Of a stretch of DNA of 64,000 nucleotides, positions 1 to 7,950 are shown in pieces. Within the stretch, counting starts at the first letter, position 1; each line of letters starts with the position of its first letter. The translations under genes were made by a program, and so were the position numbers. Source of the stretch: an uncultured Barnesiella sp. (GTDB lineage: Bacteria > Bacteroidota > Bacteroidia > Bacteroidales > Barnesiellaceae); the NCBI GenBank assembly GCA_944320015.1, contig CALUFO010000008.1:62001-126000 (forward strand), written 5' to 3'. Below the pieces are notes generated by a model. That model was not told the DNA's origin and did no database searches. It worked only from the letters and a program-made list of their open reading frames with translations.

Positions 1-215
1 CCGGCATCGAGGTAATCCCGGTGGATCTTGTCGATGAGGTGAGGCGCCGTCAGGCAGAGCACGTCGTTGTTCCCTTTTAGTTCTATCTCGGCATGGGCAA
101 ATCGTGAACCTCTGAAATCCTGCTCACTTAGGCCGTAGCGTTGTATCATTGTTCCCATGGCTCCATCGAGAATGAGAATGCGTTGGTCGAGTATTTGTTT
201 CAAAGTGTCGAGCAT
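1..215 (-). CDS. metH: Methionine synthase, N-terminal fragment
   Basis: The first 71 codons of a cobalamin-dependent methionine synthase; the rest lies beyond the left edge. The protein starts MLDTLKQIL and then carries LDGAMGTMIQ and the downstream ELKGNNDVLCLT stretch typical of the homocysteine-binding barrel at the N terminus of MetH. The enzyme transfers a methyl group from methyl-tetrahydrofolate via cobalamin to homocysteine in the cytosol. metF, which supplies its methyl donor, lies at 55.9 kb in this same window. A TATATTTG box sits about 20 bases upstream of the ATG, so the leader is very short. The missing C-terminal B12 and activation domains cannot be checked. Confidence 0.9.
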   Translation of the reverse strand, partial: MLDTLKQILDQRILILDGAMGTMIQRYGLSEQDFRGSRFAHAEIELKGNNDVLCLTAPHLIDKIHRDYLDA

Positions 216-235
216 AGTTGAATGGTCTATGGGAG

Positions 236-243
236 CAAATATA
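236..243 (-). promoter_or_regulatory. -7 box of metH promoter
   Basis: TATATTTG on the minus strand matches the Bacteroidetes TAnnTTTG -7 element, 21 bases upstream of the metH start codon. There is only a weak TTTCG-like -33 region. It lies in the 170-base gap after ruvC, so metH probably has its own promoter as well as possible read-through. Confidence 0.6.
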
Positions 244-385
244 GTTATAATAGTTTTTTCGCCAGTCGAAATATATATTGTTTATCGCCGGGAAAGTAGT
301 GAAATATTCTATTTTTAATTGAAAACAGTAGAGAAAATGATTGAATATTCTGTGATATTTGGATAGAATGTGCGATGGGGTGGCG

Positions 386-973
386 CTATTTTTCGTTGGG
401 CTTCTTTCGGGTAGATATTTTATCGGGGTTTTTGTTGATGAAATCTTTCCAACTGTTGTAGCTTTTTTCGCGTTGGGGCTTGTTGGTTTGATAGAAATGG
501 CAGAGAGCTGCGGCGAGGCCGTCGGTAGCGTCGAGTTGAGGAAGCATATTTTCGTCGGGGATATGCAAGATACGTTGCAACATGGCGGCAACCTGTTCTT
601 TCGAAGCGCTCCCGTTACCGGTAATCGACATTTTTATTTTGAGGGGCGCATACTCGGTAATGGGTATGTCGCGGGAGAGAGCGGCAGCCATGGCCACGCC
701 TTGCGCGCGTCCCAGTTTGAGCATGGACTGCACATTTTTGCCGAAGAAAGGAGCTTCGATGGCCATTTCGTCGGGAAGATATTGCTCGATGAGCGAAAGA
801 ACCCGTTCGAATATACGTCGCAACCGCAGGTAGTGGCTTTCGAATTTATTGAGTTGAATCACTCCCAAGGCCACCAGTTCGGGCTTGTTGCCGACAATGC
901 GTAGTACGCCATATCCCATGACATTCGTCCCGGGGTCGATACCGATAATGACTCTATCGTTTACCTCAACCAT
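386..973 (-). CDS. ruvC: Holliday junction endonuclease RuvC
   Basis: RuvC cleaves four-way DNA junctions as a dimer together with RuvAB during recombination repair. The 195-residue product has the complete acidic active site: D13 in GIDPGT, E73 in IEAPFFGKN, and D148/D151 in [13 protein letters not shown]. The RNase-H-like core ends near residue 163; the last 30 residues are a basic tail ([11 protein letters not shown]) that is longer than in E. coli RuvC. The start ATG directly abuts the stop codon of the upstream DUF4286 gene, so the two are probably translated from one message. Confidence 0.96.
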   Translation of the reverse strand: MVEVNDRVIIGIDPGTNVMGYGVLRIVGNKPELVALGVIQLNKFESHYLRLRRIFERVLSLIEQYLPDEMAIEAPFFGKNVQSMLKLGRAQGVAMAAALSRDIPITEYAPLKIKMSITGNGSASKEQVAAMLQRILHIPDENMLPQLDATDGLAAALCHFYQTNKPQREKSYNSWKDFINKNPDKISTRKKPNEK

Positions 974-1282
974 TTATAAATCGATTACTTCCAGCAGGGT
1001 GCTGAACCCCAATACTTGGTTGTTGAATTTTTTCCGCATCTCTTCGAAGAGCGCTTCGCCACACTCTCGGTGCCAGCTCTCCAATGTATCGGTATCGGGA
1101 GCGTTGAATTGGAGCGACAGGCTTGTCCCTTCGCTCTCGTCCTCGGCAAAGATGCGGGTAAGTCGAGGTTCCTGTAAAGCTCCGTGTTCCAGCACGGTGG
1201 GGATATAGGTCGATTTCAACCATTGGATAAACTCCTCTTTGCGAGCGTTGTCGGCATGGTATGTCGTGTTGAATACAATCAT
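974..1282 (-). CDS. DUF4286 family protein
   Basis: A 102-residue cytosolic protein starting MIVFNTTYHAD, with a WLKSTYIP segment and a C-terminal NQVLGFSTLLEVIDL. This matches the small DUF4286 family of Bacteroidetes, whose members look like dimeric alpha/beta ferredoxin-like barrels; no reaction is known to me. It is the first gene of a unit with ruvC (zero intergenic bases), an arrangement that suggests co-expression with recombination functions but does not prove a role. A TACCTTTG box lies about 40 bases upstream. Confidence 0.85.
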   Translation of the reverse strand: MIVFNTTYHADNARKEEFIQWLKSTYIPTVLEHGALQEPRLTRIFAEDESEGTSLSLQFNAPDTDTLESWHRECGEALFEEMRKKFNNQVLGFSTLLEVIDL

Positions 1283-1311
1283 TGTCTACAATCTATGTTT
1301 AGTCGGTTTCC

Positions 1312-1328
1312 TATCTTTGACAAAGGTA
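1312..1328. promoter_or_regulatory. Two overlapping, opposed -7 boxes
   Basis: TATCTTTG reads on the plus strand and TACCTTTG on the minus strand, separated by one base. With the flanking bases they form a near-perfect palindrome with ten-base arms (CCTATCTTTG / CAAAGGTAGG). The minus-strand box is well placed for the DUF4286-ruvC unit. The plus-strand box faces the tRNA-Ala region. Confidence 0.5.
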
Positions 1329-1448
1329 GGAAAATATTGCGAGATATGGTCGTTTTTCGCAGTTTCTGCTTATTCTTTATTTGAGTGATGCGTAACAATT
1401 TGATTATAAAATATATGCGAATTGACGATAAAAAATATTTGCAATATG

Positions 1449-1480
1449 CTTGTATAGTCGCAAGAAACATTGTATCTTTG
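1449..1480 (+). promoter_or_regulatory. Promoter of tRNA-Ala
   Basis: CTTG at 1449-1452 and TATCTTTG at 1473-1480, 20 bases apart, form a good Bacteroidetes -33/-7 pair ending 20 bases before the mature tRNA 5' end. Confidence 0.7.
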
Positions 1481-1500
1481 CAGCGCAATAAAAAAAACAA

Positions 1501-1574
1501 GGGGTATTAGCTCATCTGGCTAGAGCGCGACACTGGCAGTGTCGAGGTGAGCGGTTCGAGTCCGCTATACTCCA
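1501..1574 (+). tRNA. tRNA-Ala (anticodon GGC)
   Basis: 74 bases fold into a cloverleaf: acceptor arms GGGGTAT/ATACTCC with one G-T pair, anticodon loop CTGGCAG giving anticodon GGC, and T arm AGCGG-TTCGAGT-CCGCT. Discriminator base is A. CCA is not encoded; the next bases are CTT. Confidence 0.95.
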
Positions 1575-1642
1575 CTTTCATTATCTATCTTTCGAAATAA
1601 TATTATTAGTGTAATGGTTCTTCTTGTAATAATAAGTAGAAC

Positions 1643-1650
1643 TATTTTTG
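1643..1650 (+). promoter_or_regulatory. Candidate -7 box upstream of small ORF and phosphodiesterase
   Basis: TATTTTTG fits TAnnTTTG. It lies five bases before a 43-codon ORF and about 185 bases before the glycerophosphodiesterase start, implying a long leader for the latter. The -33 region is weak. Confidence 0.45.
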
Positions 1651-1654
1651 TATC

Positions 1655-1786
1655 ATGGAAAATGAAATGGAATGGATAATGAATATTCTGGTTGCGGAGT
1701 TTCTCCGATTTCGGCACTTTTTGTACACTTTGAGAGAGTTCGATGAAAATCGAATAGGGTGGCGTGTAGGCCTTAATTCCCTTTGA
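1655..1786 (+). CDS. Possible 43-residue leader peptide or small protein
   Basis: An ATG-to-TGA frame starting MENEMEWIMNILVAEF and ending GWRVGLNSL. It begins five bases after a TATTTTTG box, so if that box is used the message would be essentially leaderless. Composition is protein-like (acidic start, hydrophobic middle, basic FLRFRHF stretch), but no family is recognised. It lies in the leader of the phosphodiesterase gene and ends 48 bases before that gene's start, so translation here could affect the downstream gene. It could also be chance. Confidence 0.3.
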   Translation: MENEMEWIMNILVAEFLRFRHFLYTLREFDENRIGWRVGLNSL

Positions 1787-1834
1787 AAGGGCTTGTCTTG
1801 TTGTGAAATAATCATTATAAAGATAGAGGAAAAG

Positions 1835-2740
1835 ATGAAAAATTTGAGACTGTATGTGGGAGTAGTGGCTCTTGTGGCGGTCGTGATGTCGGCTATGTCG
1901 CAAGAGAGAGCGTTGCAGATCCGGGAGAAATTATTGGATAAGAATCTAAACTCGGTTATTGTCGTGTCGCATCGAGCCGACTGGCGCAATTTCCCGGAAA
2001 ATTCGTTGGAGGCCATACAGAGCGCGATCGATATGGGAGTCGATGCCGTAGAACTCGATTTGCAACGGACCAAAGACGGGGTACTGATATTGATGCACGA
2101 CGAGTGGCTTGACCGGACGACGACCGGGAAAGGGAAAGTGTCGGACTGGACACTCGATTCGATTCGGACATTGAAGCTGAAAAATGGGTGTGGCATCAAA
2201 ACAATATATAAGGTCCCTACCTTGGAAGAGGCGCTTATGCTGGTGAAAGGGAAGATTATGGTTAATCTGGACAAGGCCGACAAATATTTCGATCAAGTTT
2301 ACGAACTGTTGGAAAAGACGGAAACTACCCAACAGATTATCATGAAAGGAAGCAAATCGGCCGAGGAGGTGCAGGCACTGTTTGGGAAGTATCTCGACAA
2401 AGTTATTTATATGCCGGTGGTGAACATCGATAAAGCCGAATCCGAGCAGGCAGTTATGCGCTTTGTCGAGGATATACAGCCGGTCGCTTTTGAATTGGTT
2501 TTTGCCGATAAAGACAACCCGTTACCCCGGCGGCTTGCCCATGCGTTGAAAGGCAAGGCTCTCATTTGGTACAATACGTTGTGGGACACGTTGGCGGGTG
2601 GATATGACGATGATATGTCGTTGGCCGACCCCGATAAGGGCTATGGCTATTTGATAGATACCCTCGGGTGCCGCATTATCCAGACCGACCGTCCTGCCCG
2701 CCTGCTCGACTATCTGCGACAACGGGGATTGCATGAGTGA
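1835..2740 (+). CDS. Secreted glycerophosphodiester phosphodiesterase
   Basis: A 301-residue GDPD-family enzyme that hydrolyses deacylated phospholipids to sn-glycerol-3-phosphate and an alcohol. An N-terminal signal peptide (MKNLRLYVGVVALVAVV, cut near AMSQ) sends it to the periplasm or outer membrane. The GDPD signature is complete: SHRADWRNFPENS with the catalytic His, VELDLQRTKDG with metal ligands, and LMHDEWLDRTT with the second His. I chose ATG 1835, preceded by an AGAGGA ribosome site, over an in-frame ATG 42 bases upstream because the signal peptide begins here. A terminator follows. Confidence 0.92.
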   Translation: MKNLRLYVGVVALVAVVMSAMSQERALQIREKLLDKNLNSVIVVSHRADWRNFPENSLEAIQSAIDMGVDAVELDLQRTKDGVLILMHDEWLDRTTTGKGKVSDWTLDSIRTLKLKNGCGIKTIYKVPTLEEALMLVKGKIMVNLDKADKYFDQVYELLEKTETTQQIIMKGSKSAEEVQALFGKYLDKVIYMPVVNIDKAESEQAVMRFVEDIQPVAFELVFADKDNPLPRRLAHALKGKALIWYNTLWDTLAGGYDDDMSLADPDKGYGYLIDTLGCRIIQTDRPARLLDYLRQRGLHE

Positions 2741-2853
2741 AGAACAATATTATTAGTAACGGCTTTATTACTAATAACGTTGTTACATTTTCTTTTGTTT
2801 GGAAGAATCCGGCTGATTCACACATGCCGGGAAAAGGCGACAGAATATCGATA

Positions 2854-2888
2854 GGCTGTCTCAAAATAAAATTGAGATGGCCTTTTTT
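2854..2888 (+). terminator. Rho-independent terminator
   Basis: GGCTGTCTCAA pairs with TTGAGATGGCC (two wobble pairs, loop of seven) and is followed by TTTTTT. It sits 113 bases after the phosphodiesterase stop. The arms resemble the GGCTGTCTCAAAA ends seen on some Bacteroidetes IS elements, but no transposase is near. Confidence 0.7.
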
Positions 2889-3114
2889 GTGGGGAGGGTA
2901 GACGTTGCCTGTGTAATCTTTTTTATGTTGGTTGTCCGGTAGATGGAAAAATTATATAACTTTACGGTCGAATTTTTGAGGGAAACGTAAAAGCGTTCGG
3001 ATATTATCTCGTTTTCAGAATCTGGTAAATTCGTACACACAGAGATAATGACAACTGAACGTTCACGCCTGTTATACATAGGCGTGAGCTGCGTTGTTTG
3101 TTTTGTGTGTGGGT

Positions 3115-3478
3115 TTACCAGAGCCTTGAAAACGAATAAACGATGGAGCTTACGCCTTTTTTGTATAACCGCCTGTCGGCCAAAAGGCAGGAGAAATTGA
3201 TTTTTCGTATGGTGAAAATCGTAGCGTGGAGATTGTTTTCGGTACTCTCGGGTTGTGTGATGTGTGCGGCGAGTGCGATGCCGGGGTGTTCGATGACTCC
3301 GAAGTTGAGTATTTCGGGGTATTCCTTGTCTTTCTCGGGAGAATGTTGGAGTTTGCAAATTGAAAATAAAGAGGGAGTATTGTTCTCTTTTTGTATGGAG
3401 TATGACGATTTTTGCTGGAAAATTATCTGCGAGAATTGATTTTTGCGAATTTTGTGTATCTTTACACCGCCAAATTAA
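3115..3478 (-). pseudogene. Possible decayed coding fragment
   Basis: On the minus strand a frame stays open for about 115 codons but contains no ATG, GTG or TTG start and is preceded by TAA. Its translation is protein-like (for example EYPEILNFGVIEHPGIALA and INFSCLLADRRLYKKG) and third positions look like real genes nearby. The opposite-strand 98-codon ORF at 3143-3439 is rich in Cys, Ser and Met and looks like the shadow. I recognise no family. The 750-base gap also contains a TCACGCCT/AGGCGTGA hairpin at 3063-3087 and otherwise nothing I can name. Confidence 0.25.
3457..3464 (+). promoter_or_regulatory. -7 box of ddh promoter
   Basis: TATCTTTA, one base off TAnnTTTG, 28 bases before the ddh start, with ATTG 18 bases further upstream as a weak -33 element. 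Confidence 0.5.
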
Positions 3479-3492
3479 AATGTAAATGAATT

Positions 3493-4389
3493 ATGAAAAA
3501 GATTAGAGCCGCCATCGTTGGTTATGGCAATATAGGGCATTTTGTGTTGGAGGCTTTGCAGGTAGCTCCCGATTTCGAAATAGCCGGAGTCGTGCGCCGT
3601 CGTGTGACCGATATACCGGCAGAATTGTCGGCCTATCGGGTTGTATCGTCGCTCGACGAGTTGAGCGATGTCGATGTAGCCATTCTGTGCACACCTACCC
3701 GCGAGGTAGAGCATTATGCCGTGAAAGCTCTGGCAAAGGGTATTCGCACGGTAGACAGTTTTGATATACATACTCAGATTGGCGACCTGCGCCAAACGCT
3801 CGATGCGAAGGCCAAGGAGTATAATTCGGTTGCGATTATCTCGGCCGGTTGGGATCCGGGAACCGACTCGGTGGTGCGCGCGCTCATGGAGGTTTGCGCA
3901 CCTAAGGGGATTACCTATACCAATTTTGGTCCCGGCATGAGCATGGGACATACGGTTGCCGTGAAAGCCATTGCCGGTGTGAAAGCAGCTTTGTCGATGA
4001 CGATACCTTTGGGTACGGGTATTCATCGCCGCATGGTCTATATCGAGCTCGAGGAGGGGCATAAGTTTGAAGATGTGGCTCGGGCTATCAAGAGCGACGA
4101 CTATTTTGCCCATGATGAGACTCATGTGATACAGGTAGAGAGTGTCGACGCCCTCAAAGATATGGGGCATGGTGTCAATATGGTTCGTAAAGGAGTTTCG
4201 GGTAAAACTCAAAACCAACGCTTCGAGTTCGATATGTCGATCAACAATCCGGCTTTGACGGCTCAAATCTTGGTGGGAACCGCTCGTGCCGCCATGTTGC
4301 AACGTCCCGGGTGTTATACGCTTATCGAGATACCTATTATCGATTTGTTGTATGGCGATCGTGATGCATTGGTTCGTCGGTTGGTATAA
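3493..4389 (+). CDS. ddh: meso-Diaminopimelate D-dehydrogenase
   Basis: Catalyses the one-step NADPH-dependent interconversion of tetrahydrodipicolinate and meso-diaminopimelate, feeding peptidoglycan and lysine synthesis in the cytosol. The 298-residue protein has an N-terminal Rossmann motif (AAIVGYGNIGHFVLEAL), the VVRRR segment that contacts the NADP phosphate, and the substrate-domain motifs SAGWDPGTDS and NFGPGMSMGHTVA that characterise Ddh. Length is normal for the family. It stands alone between an intergenic region and the lgt promoter repeat. Confidence 0.95.
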   Translation: MKKIRAAIVGYGNIGHFVLEALQVAPDFEIAGVVRRRVTDIPAELSAYRVVSSLDELSDVDVAILCTPTREVEHYAVKALAKGIRTVDSFDIHTQIGDLRQTLDAKAKEYNSVAIISAGWDPGTDSVVRALMEVCAPKGITYTNFGPGMSMGHTVAVKAIAGVKAALSMTIPLGTGIHRRMVYIELEEGHKFEDVARAIKSDDYFAHDETHVIQVESVDALKDMGHGVNMVRKGVSGKTQNQRFEFDMSINNPALTAQILVGTARAAMLQRPGCYTLIEIPIIDLLYGDRDALVRRLV

Positions 4390-4449
4390 AACCGGGTGCG
4401 AATCGATGCGGGAGTGTTTGCTGCGTGTCCCGAAAGTTTTTTTAGTTCC

Positions 4450-4540
4450 TTTCACTAATAGAATATAGGAATCGGTTCGACATAGTCAAATTAAAAACTG
4501 TGTTTTTATTTGTCTCTGCTCTCACCTTTGTGTATATTTG
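4450..4540 (+). repeat. Single degenerate promoter repeat before lgt
   Basis: One copy of the same element found in tandem at 14.9 and 55.4 kb. It starts TTTCAC, continues with GAATATAGGA-TCGGTTCG-CATAG, has a hairpin (CAAATTAAAAAC / GTTTTTATTTG), then TCTCTGCTCTCACC, and ends in TATATTTG at 4533-4540. TTTG at 4509-4512 is 20 bases upstream of that box, so the unit ends in a complete -33/-7 promoter pointing at lgt, whose start codon is 47 bases away. Confidence 0.75.
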
Positions 4541-4586
4541 TCCCTGCTGGTGTTTCGCCGGCGGGGCTTTATTTTTTTGAGATATT

Positions 4587-5441
4587 ATGATACTGGATTT
4601 TATTACATGGACAGCCAATCCTGCTTTGTATGACGGTGTTGTGGATATTCGCTGGTATGGCTTGTTTTTTGCTATCGGTTTTATTGTGGGTTATGCCATG
4701 ATGGAACGAATGTTTCGGCACGAGCAGGCAAATGTGAGATGGCTCGACTCGTTGTTTATCTATGTGGTGATTGCCATGGTTGTGGGGGCTCGGTTGGGGC
4801 ATTGCCTGTTTTATGAATGGGATCTCTATTCGCAGCACCCGATAGAGATTTTAAAGATTTGGAAGGGCGGACTGGCCAGCCACGGAGGTGCGATAGGTAT
4901 CCTCGTTGCGATTTGGATTTATTCCCGGCGGGTGACTCATCGCAGCATGTTGTGGACGCTCGACCGTTTGGTGGTTCCGGTGGCTTTGGTGGCCGCGCTT
5001 ATCCGCACCGGTAATTTAATGAATCACGAGATATACGGGCATGAAACCTCTTTACCGTGGGGATTCCGGTTTATCGAAAATTTGCCGGAATGGATGGCTG
5101 GAGCCGAACCGATATTCTCGGCGCCTTCGCACCCGACACAGATTTACGAGGCGTTGTGCTATTTGGCGCTGTTTGGGTTGCTCATGTATTTGTATTGGCG
5201 ACGTAACGCCGAGGAACGTGAAGGCCTTATCTTCGGGGTATTTCTCATCGGCACTTTCCTGTCGCGTTTCTTTATAGAATTTATCAAGAACGATCAAGTG
5301 GCTTTCGAGGCTTCTATGTCGTTGAATATGGGCCAATTGTTGAGCATTCCTTTTGTGATTGCCGGGGTATGGCTGGTTGTGCGGGCGATGTCGAGGCCGC
5401 GGATAGCTATCAAGTATGCTTCGGGTAAGGTGAAGCGTTGA
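4587..5441 (+). CDS. lgt: Prolipoprotein diacylglyceryl transferase
   Basis: Inner-membrane enzyme that transfers diacylglycerol from phosphatidylglycerol to the lipobox cysteine of prolipoproteins, the first step for every lipoprotein in this window. The 284-residue, seven-helix protein has the Lgt signature IRTGNLMNHEIYG (family form GRxGNxxNxExxG), the conserved His in KGGLASHGGAIG, and HPTQIYEAL. The RxGN arginine is present; the glycine before it is replaced by Ile. Expressed from the repeat-borne promoter just upstream. The following 75 bases to the next gene hold nothing recognisable. Confidence 0.95.
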   Translation: MILDFITWTANPALYDGVVDIRWYGLFFAIGFIVGYAMMERMFRHEQANVRWLDSLFIYVVIAMVVGARLGHCLFYEWDLYSQHPIEILKIWKGGLASHGGAIGILVAIWIYSRRVTHRSMLWTLDRLVVPVALVAALIRTGNLMNHEIYGHETSLPWGFRFIENLPEWMAGAEPIFSAPSHPTQIYEALCYLALFGLLMYLYWRRNAEEREGLIFGVFLIGTFLSRFFIEFIKNDQVAFEASMSLNMGQLLSIPFVIAGVWLVVRAMSRPRIAIKYASGKVKR

Positions 5442-5517
5442 ACGTGGGGGTGAAATAATCCCCTTTCCCTTTCCCGTAACTTTCCTGCGTCGTTAAGGCC
5501 GGCGATTCCGATTTGTT

Positions 5518-7086
5518 TCAGTAATCGTATTCGAGCGAGAAGTCATCGATAAACAGCACGCTGCCGTCACCGCCGGTGAAGAAGTCGCCGTATTTGCTGG
5601 CCGACGCCACGACTACGATGTAGGTAGGAATGCGGTTGGTGGCGCGGTATTCGAGTTCGAGGGTAAACGGAGTATATTCGAGTACCGATTCGCCGCTTGA
5701 CAATTCGGCGTAGGCAATGACGTGCGGGTCGTTTTTGTCGAAAATCTTACGGTCGCTGGGTTTGGTGCGAATTTCGAGGGGTTCGCTCCAATCGCCGAGG
5801 GCGATATATATTTGGCATGTGTCGGGTTGCCCGATGAGATGAGCCAACTCGCTGTTCGATTTGTCGATTGTCGCCGATGTGTATTTGAAGTATCCTTTCA
5901 AACGGGTGGGTCTTTCGGAGAAAGGTTTCCCGAAGTTGAGCACGCCGTTGGTTCCCTCGGTGCGGAGGTAATTCCCTACATACATGTTCCCGGCCGCCAG
6001 TTTTCCCAAAGCGCCAATGCCGACGAATTTGGTGGCCAGCTTGGCCGCCAAGCCGGTGCCCGACCATGTGTCTTCGGTCGGTTGCGTGTTGCTTTCGCCG
6101 AGGGTGGTTGCTCCTTTGTTGCCTGTGTCCCAGAAGTTTTCACTACCTTCACTCCAAGGGTTCCACACCTTCCCGGCAAGATTCCAGTCTTCGAATTTCC
6201 CGTTGGGCAGCTCGGTGGCCGAGCCGGTGGTAAAGGTTACTTCGTTTCCGATTAAATCGCCCGAGACAGCTCGGCACACATAAGTCGTGTTGGCTTTTAG
6301 GTTTATCATTCGCGCGGTGAAACTGCCTTTGTCGTGGGTGATATATTCGTCGGGCACTTTTTCCCACGAGTCGGCTGTGGCCTCCTTGATTTCAAATCCG
6401 TTTTGTGAATCCTCTTTCCCGCTGCCGTGGAGCCAAGCCACGTTGGTCCATGCGTCGACCCCTTCGGTAGAAATTTCGCTTTCGGTGGGGACGATATACA
6501 GGGTCCATTCCTGCATGATGTCGTGATATACGATAATGACTTTCTGGTAGCCCAAGGAGAAATCGGTGAGCGCCTCTTTTTCGGGGGTGTATGTGGTGAT
6601 TTCGGGCGGACCCAAGACCAACTCGGTGATTTTTATATTGGTCAAGTCGGCGTCTTTGTTGACATAGGCGATAGCCCGGTGGTTATCGATGTCGAATACG
6701 GGCGCGCCTATTTGGCCTTCGACCCGGAAACTGCGGGCGATATTCTGTGTGGCGGATATCGTCCATGTATATTCTTGGTAGATAGTGAGGGTCAAGGTAT
6801 AGTTTTTCGAGAGGTCGAGAATCGAGTCGGCCGGCATGTCCGATATGGCGCCTTCGGTGATGTCGAGGGTTTTGATGAGGACTTGTTTCAAATCGACTGT
6901 GTCGGCCAACTCTATCGAGACCGTGCGATTTTCGTTGTCGATAGTTGCCGAACCTATTTGCCCTTCGGCCGTGATTCCCAATATCTGCGCTTTGATGCGG
7001 GGGTAGGGAATATCGTTCTGGATACACCCCGATAAGAGGAGTGTAAAGAGCGGTAGCAATATGAGGCAGAGATCAAGTCGTTTCAT
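5518..7086 (-). CDS. PCMD-domain surface lipoprotein (last gene of six-gene operon)
   Basis: A 522-residue lipoprotein: signal peptide with lipobox LLLSGC and acidic residue soon after the Cys (CIQND), which favours export to the cell surface in Bacteroidetes. Residues about 30-115 and 118-200 are two similar Ig-like repeats (TAEGQIGSATID... and RVEGQIGAPVFDIDN...), resembling DUF5018-type modules. An FN3-like segment follows (about 205-290), then a PCMD domain (about 295-522) starting LPNGKFEDW and containing FWDTGNKG and RIPTYIVVVASASKYGDFF. The PCMD module is a close paralogue of the one in the gene at 8674-10782. Nine bases separate it from the upstream barrel gene. PCMD is called 'putative carbohydrate metabolism' by family name only; ligand unknown. 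Confidence 0.85.
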   Translation of the reverse strand: MKRLDLCLILLPLFTLLLSGCIQNDIPYPRIKAQILGITAEGQIGSATIDNENRTVSIELADTVDLKQVLIKTLDITEGAISDMPADSILDLSKNYTLTLTIYQEYTWTISATQNIARSFRVEGQIGAPVFDIDNHRAIAYVNKDADLTNIKITELVLGPPEITTYTPEKEALTDFSLGYQKVIIVYHDIMQEWTLYIVPTESEISTEGVDAWTNVAWLHGSGKEDSQNGFEIKEATADSWEKVPDEYITHDKGSFTARMINLKANTTYVCRAVSGDLIGNEVTFTTGSATELPNGKFEDWNLAGKVWNPWSEGSENFWDTGNKGATTLGESNTQPTEDTWSGTGLAAKLATKFVGIGALGKLAAGNMYVGNYLRTEGTNGVLNFGKPFSERPTRLKGYFKYTSATIDKSNSELAHLIGQPDTCQIYIALGDWSEPLEIRTKPSDRKIFDKNDPHVIAYAELSSGESVLEYTPFTLELEYRATNRIPTYIVVVASASKYGDFFTGGDGSVLFIDDFSLEYDY

Positions 7087-7095
7087 AGAATCGTG

Positions 7096-7950
7096 TTATA
7101 TATGCAAGCACATACCTATGTTGATATTGAACAGGTTGAGTTTGAAATCGGCTCCGCTGGAGCGTCGGCTTCCAGTCTCTTGGTCGTTGGTCGTCTGTTT
7201 GATAGTTCCGTATCGGAGACCGGCGACACCGAACGAGACGCTGGCGCTGATGTTGTTCATGATGAACACGCAGAAACCCGGGTTCAATCCCAATTTTATT
7301 TCCGATGTTGTCGTTTTAGTGTTTTTGAGCGATTCGTCGGAGCCTCGCACAAAGCGGTTCGATCCGCTGGAAAAGGCCAGTTCGGTTTCATTGAAGAAGC
7401 CAAATCGCTTATTGCGGTCGATGCCCATGTAGGCTCGGTGGAATATCGAGGCCGAGAAAGATTCGCCCAAATATCGCATGTCGCCCAAATGGAATTGCAT
7501 GTCGGCGTCGATGTCGATGTCGAGGTTGTCCAGATTGGCGCTCAGGTGGCTATATCCCAGTTTTATGCCTATACATTCGTTGTCTTTGAAGAAGTATCCC
7601 AAAAACGGGTTCAAGGTAGTGATATTCCCTTTGAAACTGAAATCTTTGAGAAAGATGAACAGATTGTTGTCTTTGCTGTCGAACTCGCCGTGCGAAAGGG
7701 TCAATCCCGCAATCCATTGTTTTTTGGGAATGAGCAGGTAGTTTTTCAACCCACGGGAATACTTCTTGCGGTTGAAGCCCCGTTTGTTGACGATAGTATC
7801 GGGTTCCGAGGGGCTTATGTTTCCGTTCTCGGCGGTGACTGCCGCAACGTGATGTGCCACCGCCGTCGAGTCCTGCCCCTCGGCATGGAGGAGGGCAGGC
7901 GAGGCAATCGCCATTCCGATTAAAACGAGTATGTATTTCCAGTTTCTCAT
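7096..7950 (-). CDS. Outer-membrane beta-barrel protein, paralogue 1
   Basis: 284 residues with a cleavable signal peptide (MRNWKYILVLIGMAIASPALLHA), an unusual 45-residue Ser/Thr/Asn-rich segment, then alternating amphipathic strands to the C-terminal INIGMCLHI, typical of a small outer-membrane barrel. It is related to the upstream neighbour: both have F/YLLIPKxQW or FIPKGQW at barrel start, a 'RFGFFNE/RFGLFNE' strand and a QTTxxxxTGxRxS near the end. Its ATG overlaps the upstream stop by four bases (translational coupling). No family is certain. Position between lipoprotein genes suggests a role in anchoring or exporting them (inference). Confidence 0.75.
   Translation of the reverse strand: MRNWKYILVLIGMAIASPALLHAEGQDSTAVAHHVAAVTAENGNISPSEPDTIVNKRGFNRKKYSRGLKNYLLIPKKQWIAGLTLSHGEFDSKDNNLFIFLKDFSFKGNITTLNPFLGYFFKDNECIGIKLGYSHLSANLDNLDIDIDADMQFHLGDMRYLGESFSASIFHRAYMGIDRNKRFGFFNETELAFSSGSNRFVRGSDESLKNTKTTTSEIKLGLNPGFCVFIMNNISASVSFGVAGLRYGTIKQTTNDQETGSRRSSGADFKLNLFNINIGMCLHI

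Noticed and set aside
2854..2888. IS end, because of GGCTGTCTCAAAA
   Set aside because: No matching partner end or transposase; the sequence is better explained as a terminator hairpin.
2861..3439. Overlapping ORFs of 165 codons (minus) and 98 codons (plus)
   Set aside because: Neither has gene-like composition, and a third frame on the minus strand is more protein-like; recorded instead as a possible decayed fragment.
4286..4468. Short plus-strand ORF overlapping the end of ddh
   Set aside because: Frame-shifted shadow of ddh running into the promoter repeat.
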